The notes under the pieces: model-generated | Databases searched by the model: none | The model's input: the letters and a program-made list of their open reading frames with translations, nothing else | Told to the model about the DNA's origin: nothing | Made by a program: the position numbers and the translations under genes | Assembly: GCA_000442125.1 (NCBI GenBank) | Contig: KE546985.1 | Location: forward strand, 248,001 to 312,000 | Length of the DNA stretch: 64,000 nt | Source: Opeltia flavorubescens | Taxonomy: Eukaryota > Ascomycota > Lecanoromycetes > Teloschistales > Teloschistaceae | Direction of reading: 5' to 3' | Shown here: in pieces, positions 48,912 through 61,268 of the stretch | Numbering within the stretch: position 1 is the stretch's first letter | Layout of the letters: the number at the start of each line of letters is the position of its first letter

Positions 48912-49408
48912 CTCTATGTAACCCACTTCTGAACCACCCCCCACCTGTGAAACACGCTAACAGTCTAAGCAAGGGCACTATACTTTATAGAGCTAGTCTG
49001 CCAAGGCGCTTACATCAATTTAGTATAGCTCCAAAATATAAATCAATCAGGAATGCGTATTAGGCAAAGCGTTAGATAATCGACAGCGCTATACTTTTTA
49101 TGGTACTTGGTAGGCAGGGGGTTAAATATAAGCGTATAAGCTAGGCAGGGGGGATAAAAATCCGTTTTACTCTATACCCAAGGATCTTTCTATAGTAATA
49201 TTAATATTGGGCAGAAGCTCTTTATTAGGCCAATAGGAAGCTATAGACTGTAAGTGCTCTTTATAGTTGTTGTGGTGGTTGTTGCGAAAAATCGCACCCG
49301 GGAAGTAATCGACCGCTTATATCTATTACCCATCCTACCAAGTAATATACGTCGATTATTTTAGCGTGTTTTATAGGTAGGGGTGGTTCAGAAGTGGGTT
49401 ATATAGAG
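48912..49408. mobile_element. 497 bp TA-flanked MITE with about 49 bp inverted repeats
   Basis: The left arm 48,912-48,960 begins CTCTATGTAACCCACTTC; the right arm 49,361-49,408 read inward begins CTCTATATAACCCACTTC. They match over 48-49 bp with about six differences, mostly C/T or G/A. TA flanks both ends (48,910-48,911 and 49,409-49,410). The interior has no ORF. Its termini differ from those of the elements at 34,541 and 42,764, so this is a second Tc1/mariner-type MITE family. Confidence 0.9.
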
Positions 49409-49791
49409 TAAGGGAGTACCTCATGAGAAATCTCTTGGCTTGAGCTTTTTATCGTCTTTCTTTCACCAAGTCTTACACTCTTCGAGCGTTTACATACTCT
49501 TCGAGCTTTCACACGCTCTCTAAGCTCTTGAACCTTTAAAAACTACTCCCTCGGTCGCAGCAATCATTCTTAATCCTCGCATTTCGTTGAGTCAAATGCG
49601 TGTGGTCTAGGTGAAATAGGAGACGATGCAGGGAAGGTGCAGAGGAGCCGCTCAACTACCCTACACGCTCGCAACTTCCAGTCTTCCAACCGGAGAAGAA
49701 ATGAAATTAAACCCTTTGCGTGGTAAATCAGGGATTGGATTTCCCTCGAAGATGGTTAGCTTACCTACTCTCCTCCGGATGAACCTTTAAC
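49409..49791. other. upstream region of the 49.8 kb pseudogene
   Basis: The stretch is GC-balanced and contains CT-rich runs with repeated ACTCTTCGAGC/ACGCTC-type motifs (49,465-49,530), as in a fungal promoter. No gene is seen. Confidence 0.4.
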
Positions 49792-51050
49792 ATGGCCTAT
49801 CGCGCATACCTACAAAATCAATGCTCATCTCTGACAATCGACCAAACGCTCCGTTATTGTCAAGCACTTCTAGAAGACGGATTCGCCGAGTACGAAGTAG
49901 CTCAGTAACTCTGCGCTGAGAAAGTCGATGCCGTCTACTAGCTAATCAATAAGCAAAATCCTCTCCGTACTATCTCCACATCTGATACCCAGAAGGCCTG
50001 GTTGCAGATCGAAGACAAGTATGGTCAGCAGAGAATAAACGAATATCTAAAGACAGGCAGCACTCTTGTATCTCAATCCTAAAGCCTCAATCAAGCCATC
50101 CAAGCCCGATGGCCGCTGGGGGCCTATGGTCTTATTGGATCTTGCTTGCACGCGGGCTCCCTGTCCCTTAAAGTCCTAAGACTATTCGTAGAAGCCTCCA
50201 AAGCCATTGCGTTTGACGATGCGAAAAGGGACCTCGAAAGCATCATTCGACGACGATTATCCAAAGCGGACAGCTACGCTCAGCGCGTGCTACCCAAGGA
50301 CGTTAGAGAACTCCTGAATATCCACCAACCAAGACAGCTTGGACCTCAAGACAAGACTTCTCAATCATACCCGGATGGTGAACATGAGCACTCTGGCGGC
50401 GCCGAATCTCAAGGGAAGCCAATGAAATGCACTCACGAAGTTGAACGAGATGGAGTCTCAGTAGACCGCACGTAATCCACAAGGCAAAAGCTGTCGTACT
50501 TTAAGAAAGGCGCGGGTGTCAACAAATTTAATTATCGGCCGAAGAAGAAGAATCGATCCTTATATTAAGAAGTTAATAAAGATTTCCTATTATTCGATTA
50601 TCAGCTAGTAGAGAGCGCTCGATCTGTAATACAGCCGTTACCGGAGCACGAAGATTTATCAGCGGACTTCGATAGCGATATATTGCACAGCCCTTCAGTA
50701 TCCTCCAATTTTATCGATGGCCTACCGACTATAATCCCCGGATCAATCGATTTATAATACGGCGGGAAGGTTCGGGTTACTGCCGATTTATATTAGTATA
50801 GAAGCAGATAAACCACTTTAACCGTAATTTAAAAGAGGACTGGAATATTCGACTGGAGCGATTAGAGCTCTTTTCCGAATTATAGCGTTAATTTATTATC
50901 TTCAGCTGCGGATACAACAATTAATAGCTTTATAAGATTTGATAGTATTATAAAGGATATCCCGAGAACTCCGATTAAAAGGTTACTATATATAGACCTT
51001 GCCGGCGTTTTAGAATTTTTTGTATTTTATACCTGGGTATCTGTAATAAC
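49792..51050 (+). pseudogene. unrecognised protein, many Gln-codon stops, 3' end lost in AT block
   Basis: From ATG 49,792 one frame can be read for about 400 codons. Stops lie at 49,906, 49,939, 50,080, 50,473, 50,566, 50,755 and later, nearly all fitting CAG>TAG or CAA>TAA. No frameshift is needed. The N-terminal part is helical. The middle (50,146-50,470, open) has LSLKVLRLFVEASKAIAFDD and a Gln/Glu/Ser-rich tail, and later parts are acidic. The sequence fades into the AT-rich block near 51,050. The family is not recognised. It is a very clear example of RIP-type nonsense change without indels. Confidence 0.6.
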
Positions 51051-51059
51051 TATCGAATT

Positions 51060-54000
51060 TATAATTAATACGATTCGTTTAATCTAGTATTATTATATTA
51101 ATAATATATTTATTTTAAATAATTTTAATAATTTATAATATAAACTTTATTTATATTTAAAAAGTAAAACTCGAATCTAGTTTTTAATATATTATAGTAA
51201 TTATTAAATACAAATTATTATAAATTTAACCAATTATATTATTATTATTTACAATTTCGTTTAATATTTATATTATAAGAAAAAGGCTCGCGAGAAAATA
51301 AAATTATTTACGATTTTTTTAAACCGGTATAATTAATATTGTAAAATTTTTTAAATTTCAATTTAGATTAATAATTTTTAATAATTAAACGATAATAATT
51401 ATAGTTTATTCTTTTTAATTTTCGTTTTTTATATTATTAGCGCTTATATTTTTCCCGTATAAGTCTATAATAGCTATTAGCGTTATTTATTGATATTATT
51501 TTTTTATCCAGACGAAGGCGATATAAACGTTCCCGAGATCGCTTTTAACAAGATAAATCTTGCGATATTTCTAATTCAAAATATACGTTTAGAAAATATC
51601 GATACTATTTATTATATCTATCAAAAATATTTTCAGCTATTTTATATAACCGACAATTATCTCCGATTAGTATAAAAATATTATAATATTTTACAAGCGG
51701 CTTCTAATATTATTTACCTCGAGCGGAAGTATATTCAAAAAAAGGAAACTTAATAAATTCGATATCGCGAGTTGCAAATCGCTTTATACCAGCGTTTTTT
51801 CAATATTTTACGTATTTCGGATATTTAATTCTTAGATACGGATATTTACAAGGCGATAAAACGAGGAAATAAAGCTATAATAATAGGATTGATCGATATA
51901 AAAAAAAAGCTGGATATTATAATAGCGAAGTTTAAAGGATAGAATTCTACGAGAAAAATATACGAAAAAAAATATAGAAAAATAATAAAAAGGAAGAATT
52001 ATATAAAAAAAAATTTAAAAAAATATATAAAGATTTTAAAAAAAATAAAAAAAATTCAAAAAAAAATTTTAAAAATAACGGAGATATTTTTATAGAGTAC
52101 GAAAAGGATAATAAAAAATAAAAAAAATAAAAAAAAGCGTAAATAGTTAGATAGATTTTAATATTAAATATAAAAATTTTATAATATTTTTATTATTATA
52201 TTATAGTTTAAATTTACTATAAAATTTTATATAATAAAATTTACTTTTATATATTATAATTATTTTATAAAATACCGTGGAAAATATATACCTCGGTATT
52301 ATTACCGGATTAGATCTAGCGCGTCTTGGTATTTTTATCGATTTTATAGTAATTTTATAAAAATTTAGTAATTAATTTATATATTACTAGATTTCTAAAT
52401 ATTATATATTTTTATTTATTTTTTTATATTATTATATTCGCGAATTTAAACGGCGCGAGAAATTTTTTTTTCGCTATTTTTTTTTTTTACTTTTTTTATT
52501 TTTTTTTCGCTTTTTATTTAATATTATTTTCTATATATATTTTTTTACCTATTATTTTTTTTTATAGCGATTTTTATTACTATTTATATTTCTTTTCTTT
52601 TTTTTATTAACCGCCGCTTTTTTTTTAATTTAAAAAATATATATTTTATATTTATTAATAATAAATAGTTTAATTAATTAATATAATATTAAAAATATTA
52701 ATATTATAAAAAATTAATATAATATTTAAAATATTAATATTTTAATTTTATAATTTATTTATATAATAAAGATTATAATTATTTATTAAAATAATAGTTA
52801 TATAATTCGAATTTTTTTTTATTTTTTAGCTATTATATAATTTTAAATATTTTTAATAGTAAAATAATTATAAATCGCTATTATAATTTATTTTAAACTT
52901 TTTTAATTTTAGAATTAAAAATAATCGATATAAAAAATTAAATTATTAGTAATAAATTATTAGAAATATAATAATATAATAATATTTATATAGATTTTAG
53001 CGCTTTTTAAATAGAATTCTAGCGAGAAAAATATTGTTTTTATATTTTAGAAGATAATTTACGCTAAAAAAAACCTATTTTATTAGAATTGAAAACGAAA
53101 AATATTTATTTATTAATAAAATTAAAAAAATAAATAATTAGATAAATTATTTTAATTTTATAATAATTATTATAAAATTAAAAATAAAATAAATAATTAA
53201 AATTTTATATTTATATAATAAAAGTTTTTTCAGTAATCGAAAGAAAATAAATATTTTAAATAGTAAATAGATTATTTAAAAAAATTATCTATTTAAATAT
53301 ATAATATTATTAATTTTAAAAATATTCGATATTTTTATATATATTTTATATTTATAAAATTTATATTTTATTTAAATAATTTCGATTTTAATATTTTAAT
53401 CAAAATTTTAATAAAAATATTTGAATTATATAAATAGATTATAATTAATAATTATTTTATAATTTATATAATTATAGTTTTAATAAAATAAAATATCAAA
53501 AAGTTTTTTATTATAATATCTATATAAAAATATTATATTATATTAAATATTTCAAATAAATTAAATAATAATTTATATTATAAAATAAATTTATCGTTTA
53601 AAAAAATATTAAATATTTAAAAATAATAAAACGCTAAATTTTATTAAAAGAAATATAATATTAATAATAATAAAAAAAGCGTGTAATATATTATATAATA
53701 ATTTTTAATAATATTTGAAAATCGATTATATTTGATTATTTATATTATTTATATATATATTTATAATTATATTAAAAATTATTTATTTTTTTATTAATTT
53801 TTATATATATATTTTCAATTTTTTTTAATATATATTTCTTATAAACTAATTTATAAAAACTATTTCAAATATATATATAAATTTTATCTATTTTATATAT
53901 AATCGTTTTTTTATACTATTTTTCTTATAGTTTTTAAACGGTATTTTTTTTTAAATTTGAAAAAATTATTTGAAAAACTATAATTCAATATTTTAACGAA

Positions 54001-57000
54001 AAAAATAAAAATTAAATTTTTATATTAATTAATATTAATAAAATTTAATTTAATTTAAATTCGAAAATTTTTTAAATTATAATAGTATTAAATTATACTA
54101 GTAAAAGTATAATCGATTTATAATAAAAAAAAAAATTTAAACGTCTATAAATTTTTATAAATTATTTTTTACTATTTATTAAATAAATATTATAAATAAT
54201 ATAGAAAATTATTTAAAAAATTCAATAAATAAATTAAATATTTTAGATTTTTAAAATTTATTATTTATTATTATCCGTTAAATTTCGTTTTATAATAAAA
54301 AACTTTTAATAATATTAATAATAAAAGTAGTATTATATTGATAAAAGTTTTAGAATCTAAATTAAAGTTTTATTAATATAATTTTTAATAAATTTTTTTT
54401 TAAAAAAATTAAAATAACTTATATTACTAAATTTTACTTATATAATTTTATATAAAATTCTTTTTTAAATAGATTGAAATAAAATAAATAATTATATTTT
54501 TATTTTTATATTAATTTTATTTTTTATTAAATAAATTTTAGATAAATTTTAATAAATTATCGATTTATAAATAAAATTTTTATTTATAAATATTTATTTT
54601 TAGTATTAAACTTCTATATAATTTAACAATTAAAATATAATTTTATATTAATTTATTAATTTATTTTAATTTTTTTGATTTAATATTAAATTAAGTTTTT
54701 TACTAATATAAAGATTTTTAAATATTTTTTTAATATTAAATATTATACGCGCCGGCGCTATATTATATAGAAGAGTTTTTTTTATATCTTTTAATAATAT
54801 TATATATAAAAGGAAAAGATTTAAATATTAAAGTAAATAATTAATAATAAAAATAATTAATATTATATTAAAAGGTTTATATTTATTAGAATATATTTTT
54901 ATTAAAAATATTAAAGGTTTTTTTTTTAATTATTAGATAATTTTAGTTTATTTATATAATAATATATTTTTTTTTTAAAATTAATATTTAAAATTATATA
55001 ATTTATTATAATTTTTAGAAATTATTATTATCGTTTTATTTTATATTTAAATTTTTTATAAAAAATATACGAGAATTATTAAAGATATTTGATATTATAA
55101 TTTGAAAATATTAGTTTAATAGATTTATTTAAATAAATATTAATATAAATAAAATAAAAAAAATTTATAATTAGCTCCAAATTTATTTTTTAATTTGAAT
55201 TTTAGTTTTTTTATAATAAAGAAATATATATTATTTATTTACTAGTTTGAAATATTATATTATATAAAAAATATAACGTTTTTTCTATTCTTATATAATT
55301 AAAAAATATTTATATATAGTTTATATTTATAATCGTTTTAGAAAAAAAAATTATTAATAATATTAATTAAAATATTAATATTAAAATTATATAAAATATT
55401 AATATTAAAATTATATAAAATAATAAACTTTATTTTTTTTTAAATACAATTTTTAATTGAATATTTTATATTTAAACTTTAATTATATATATTTAATAAA
55501 TAAAAATTATTAATTTATTATATTTTTTAATAATATATTTAAAAAAACTTTTTTTTCAATTTTATATATATATTTTAAAGTATTTATAATATTTAATACT
55601 TTTTTTATTATAAATATTTTATATATTATAAAAAGCCGTATATTTAATTTTTTATAAATATTTATTATATATAATTATAAAAACTTTTTATTTTTTTATA
55701 TATTTATAAATTTATTGATAAAATTAATATATTTAAATAGAAAAGATTTAAAATAAAAAATAATAATAAATTTAATAATAACGCGTTTTGAATTAATTTA
55801 AAAATAATTTTAATTTATTATTCGATATATTAAATTTATTAATTTCTAATAGTTTATTTGATTTTTAAACGGATATTATATAAAATTTAAAATAAATAAA
55901 TAAGTAAATAAATAAAATAATAGTAATATATTCGAGGTCGAAATTTAAATAATTGAATAAATTATAATTGTAAAATATAATATATTTTTTTACAGTAGAA
56001 TTATATTATATTATATTTTATAAAAACTTTTTTATTAAGTTTAATATAAATAAAAATTAAATAAACTCGAGAAAAAAAAATATTAAAAGCGTTTAATATA
56101 TTAATATATCGAAATTTAATTTTATAATTATTAGAAAAATTAAAATATTGAAAATATATCTAATAAAAAAAATATAACGTTTCAATTATATTTATAATTC
56201 GATATTTCGATTAAAAAAATAATTAAAACGGGATATTATTATTATTATCTATTAAAAATAATAAAAAAAGCGAAATTTTTAAAAATAAATAAAATTTATT
56301 TTTTATAATTTCCAATTTTAATTTATTTCCGGCTATTAAACTTTTATATTTTTTTAGAATTTTTTTATAAAATCCTTTAGTTTTATATATATTCTAATTT
56401 TTTTATTATTTCTTTTTATATTAATCGATTAGATATATATTTATAATATTAAATTAAATTTATTTTAATCAATCGATTTTAATTATAATTTACTTTTTAT
56501 TTTTTTTATTTTTTCTAATTTTATAAAAATTCCGTAAATTATTCTAAAATTTATTTTATTTTTATATCTATTCTTTTATTTATAACTCGAACGAGTTTTA
56601 ATATTAATTCGATAAATTTTTTATTTTAAATATATATTACTATTATCTCGATTTTAATTTATCGATAATCTATTCCGTTTAATTATAAATTCCGTTAATA
56701 TTTCTATAAAACGGATATTTAAATATAAAATAAATAAATTTATATATTAATTTCGATTACTAAAAAATAAATTATATTAAATAAATATTATAAAAAAAAA
56801 GTAAACGAACGATAAAATATTCGATAAATTTTATATCCGTCCGATTATAGAATAAAAAGCGATATAAAATTAAATTAAAAAAATAGTATTTTTAAAAAAA
56901 TAATAGAAATTAAAATAATAAATATAGATAAATTTTATATTAAATATAAATTTTATATATAATATAATTTATTTATTTAATAACTATTATAAAAATTTAA

Positions 57001-60000
57001 ATTAAATAAAATAGTTTTTATATTCTAGCTATAGTTTTATCTATAGCGATAAAATCTAGAATTATTTTAAAATATATCTAATATTAGCGTTAAACGTTCA
57101 AATATATTTATAAATTTATCTATTTTTATTTATATTATAATAATATTAGGATTATATAAATCTAAAAATAAATTGAATTATTAAAAAAAAAATATAGAAA
57201 TAATTATTGTTTATTTAAATTTAAAAACGAATTTTTAATAATATATACTAATTTTTTTACAATTAATAATTATCGATATATTATTTATTTTAGCGTAAAA
57301 TTTATAGATTAAAATTTAAATTATCGGGCTAAATTTTATTAAACCGTTCCGATAGTCGTTTTAATATAATTATTGTATATTTTTTAAATTTCTCGAGTTA
57401 TTATATACTATATATTTTTTATAACAAGCTTTATATTTATTTCTAATTCGAAAATCTACTATTTTAAAAATAAATATTTAAAAAAGCTAAAGTAAATATA
57501 TACTACTAGTTCTTTTTATTACTAAATTACTTTTATTTTATATTTTATATCGCTTTATTTTTTTTTATATAAATTTATATAAAAATAATATCAAATTTTT
57601 ATTATTTATAATATTATTTAATATAATAATTATAGATTTTTCTATTTATTTTAATAATATTTAATATAAAATCTATATTTTATTTTTAGATTAAAAAAAA
57701 TTCAATTAAAATTTATAATTTATTTATTTATATAATTTTAAATAAAAAAAAGTAATATAATAAAAAAATTAGATTGAATATTAGATTCAAATTTTACGAA
57801 AAACTTTTTTTAAAATTTTTATATTATTTATATAATAGAAAAATAAAATAATAATATTTATATTATTTAATTATTTTTTAATTCTATTTTTTTATTATTA
57901 TATTTTATAAACTTTTTATTATATTATTAAAATATATTTATAGCTAAACTTTTTATACTTTTTTTTTAAATTTTTAGTTTCGTTTATATTTAATACAACT
58001 TTTTTTTAATATTTTCTATTTTAAATTTTTTAATTCTTTATTTAATTTATTTTTTATTTAATTATAAATTGTTATAAAATATTTATATCTACTATTCTTT
58101 TCAAATTTTCCAGTTGAAATTATTAGTTTAAAATATATATATTAATTATTTATTGGTATAATATAAAATAATAATTTTATAACCGCGTTCCGATTTTATT
58201 TTTAATAAATATTAACTGGAATATATTATAATAAATAAATATAATAGATTTAATAACCGATTGAAAATTTAAAACTCTAAAATATTATTAATAATTAGTA
58301 AATTTTATTATTATAAACGAAATAAATTTTTTTTATTTATAATATCAATTCAATTTTTTCTTTATAGATTTTATATAACGGAAATTCTTTTATCGCTTCG
58401 CTATATTATTTAAAAAACTAGTAAAATAATAATATTAAAATTTTCGAATTAAAATTAATATTTTTAGATAATATTAATATAAAAATAATAAATTAAAATA
58501 TTATAATTTAAAATATAATAATTAGAAAATTATTATTATTAATTATTAGAATATCGAAATAATTTTTAATTTATTTTTAATTATTATATTAAACGTCGAT
58601 ATAAATAAAATTAAATATAATTATTAGATTTAAAATTTACTTTTTATCTAATAAAAATCTCTAGACTATTTTTAGAAGTAATAATAATAATAATATTCGA
58701 AAATAAATAAATAAATTTCTAGAAAAACTAAAAAATATCGAAAAAAAAATAACCGATAATATTTTAAATTAAATAAATATCCGCTAATTTTATATAAATA
58801 AAATAAAATTTAATTCAATTTTAAATTAAATAAACTAATATAATCTGAAAAATTAATATAAAATTATATTTCGATTTATAAATTATATAAAATATTATTA
58901 ATAATCTATATATTTATAAATAAATAATTTCTTTTCAAATATTTTTAGTTATTTTTTTATAAAAAGAAATAAATAAAAAAATTGATTATAATTAATATAT
59001 TAAATAGAAGCTATCAAAAAAAATATTTTATAAAAATTATACTAATATAATTTTATCTAAAATTCTAAAAATAATATCTATATAGTATATTTACTGCTAG
59101 ATATTTAAATATAAGCTTTTTATAATAAAAGAAAATCTAACTAACGCTAATATATTTTTAAATAAATAAATCTAAAATATTTAATTTATTTACTATATTT
59201 TTTAAACGAATTTATAATTTATTAATTTTTTCTATTAAATAAATAATAATAAATAGTTTATAAAAGTTTATAAATATTTACAGCGTAATTTATTTTATTT
59301 TCTATTATAAACTAATTGTATTTTTTACTAAAATATATCACCAAAAAATTATAAATAAGCTGAAGATTATTAATAAATTCTAATCTATTTTTTTATAATT
59401 TTTAAACCCTATCGCTAATTATTGAATATAAATATATATTAATAAATATATCGATATTATTAAATATTATTAGAGATTTAAATTAAAAATATAGAATATA
59501 TTAAAATAGGAACTTTTTAAATAGCCTACTAAAATAGACCTTATTATAGGATAAAAAATATAAAAATATCGAACTTTAATTTTTTAATATACAAGACTTT
59601 TTACAATATTTCTTATAATAGAAAAAAATACAAAAACTAAAAAATAGGAACTAGTTTAATATATTTTAGTAAATATCTATTAAAATTTTTTTTAAACTTT
59701 ATACGGAATTCTAAAAATTTATTAAATAAAAATTAATTATTTATTATATAATCTACTATAAAGTATTTAAATCTTTATTTTAGAATATTTCTATTCTATT
59801 TTAAATATAACTTAATTTAATTCCGGTAAATTTATATTATAATCTATTTTTTATATTTAAAAGCTTGTTATTTATATTATTATAAATTTTACCGAGAAAT
59901 AAAATTATATAATAATAACGACGTTTTTATTTAATTAAAAATAGCGATATAATTATATTATTAGTAGTAGTAAAATATAGAAAAAATTAAAAATAAATAT

Positions 60001-60480
60001 AAAAGAGAAGTAGCGGATTTTAAAAATAGCCCGATAAAATAAAAATAGATAATAGCGAAAATAAAAAATTTACGGAGTCGATTTTTATATTATAATTTTA
60101 TCTATTCAATCGGAATTAAAGTAAATATTTATCGGCGCTTTTTTAGTATAAATAATATTTATATTTTAATATAAAAGCTGATTATATTTTTTAATATTAA
60201 ATATATTAATATAAAGAATATAATACTTTTTAATTTAAAATATACTAATTATTAAACGTTTTAACGGCTGTTATACGGGAGATTCTAGATCGATACTTTA
60301 TAAATAAAAATATAGACCGATACGCCGGTATTTATTTATCTTACTTAATTTAAAAATAAAAATAAAAATTTTTCCGCTAGTAGAATCTTATTGTTAAATT
60401 TTATATCTATAATAGGCTTGTATAATATTGGTTTTAGCGTTGCGGATTTCCGTATTCTTTTACTTCGTAAATAATAGAAG
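51060..60480. repeat. RIP-type AT-rich block, right
   Basis: Over 9 kb is nearly pure A/T with very few CA or TG. A stretch near 51,490-51,960 still reads as Lys/Ile-rich protein-like sequence in one frame with few stops and may be the tail of a transposon gene. A diverged copy of the 162 bp LTR lies at about 52,275-52,420. Poly-T rich segments are common. I found no flanking target duplication for the block as a whole. Confidence 0.75.
52275..52420. repeat. solo diverged copy of the 162 bp LTR
   Basis: It shares CCTCGGTATTA, CCGGATTAG and TCTAGCGCGTCTTGG-like blocks with the LTRs at 8,735 and 10,612, in the same orientation. It is more heavily mutated. I saw no second copy near it, so it looks like a solo LTR. 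Confidence 0.55.
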
Positions 60481-61268
60481 TATTATCTAGAAGTTGATAG
60501 CTATCCGAAAAAAGAGAATTAGAAAAAAAACCTAGCTTCAATCCTACCTAATCCAAGGAGCTACCTTTTGGTGCAGATTTCTGTTTTAATAAATGCTCTA
60601 GGCCTAGTATTAAGAATTGTGGATTATACGAGAGCAAAATTTGATATCAAAAGTAGGATCGAATCTTACAAGCTTGTTTATATACTGATACAATCTTCAA
60701 TAATCGAAGTCCCCTCAACTTTATTATTACCCTCCCCTTGAACCCTCCTCTTCCCCATCAAGTCATCCACTTCGCTGGTCAGAGGATTGAGGGGATGAGC
60801 AAGGGCATGGGGGAAGCGATGTTGGTATTGCGTTTCTACTTGAAAATAACAAGGTTGTGAAAGATGCTGCTTGGTTTTGGTGGGTGTTGGGACGGTTTTA
60901 CGTTCTTTGTTACCGATATAATATGCAAAGGGGTAAGAAATGGAGGGAGAAGCGAGGTTGCGGAAAGTGTGGTTATGGGACTATGACGCGAGATCAAGTT
61001 GAAGAATTCGATTTTCAAAAGAATGCTTGCTTGATATCATATAATGCTATCTAATGTCATTGTTATTCGTTATTCGTGAGTTGGTTGGGTATCATGCAGC
61101 GTGGAATAGTGTTGAGTAGTTATCGTGAGTATCTTGGCCCTCCAAGCCAATGTCCTATCCCCGGAAACAGTTTTGCAGAATCAAGCCATATCTTACAATC
61201 TGGGCAACCTATCATCAGATCCAATGGACCGACGTCTCCTCCATTCAATACCTCGACTTCTCCTCCAC
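60481..61268. other. 3' flank of DUF7924 gene
   Basis: The composition changes from AT-rich to balanced over 60,500-60,700. No gene is supported; the short frames 60,836-61,018 and 60,857-61,054 lie opposite one another and have no domain. The part next to 61,269 is presumably the 3' UTR of the DUF7924 gene. Confidence 0.5.

Noticed and set aside
51490-51675. 61-codon plus-strand frame in the right AT block
   Set aside because: Probably residue of a transposon gene; too short and too AT-biased to call.
53150-53175. Palindrome TTATAATAATTATTATAA outside the 8.8 kb element as evidence of another copy of that element
   Set aside because: A single AT palindrome can arise by chance in such sequence; no TIR or 8 bp duplication near it.
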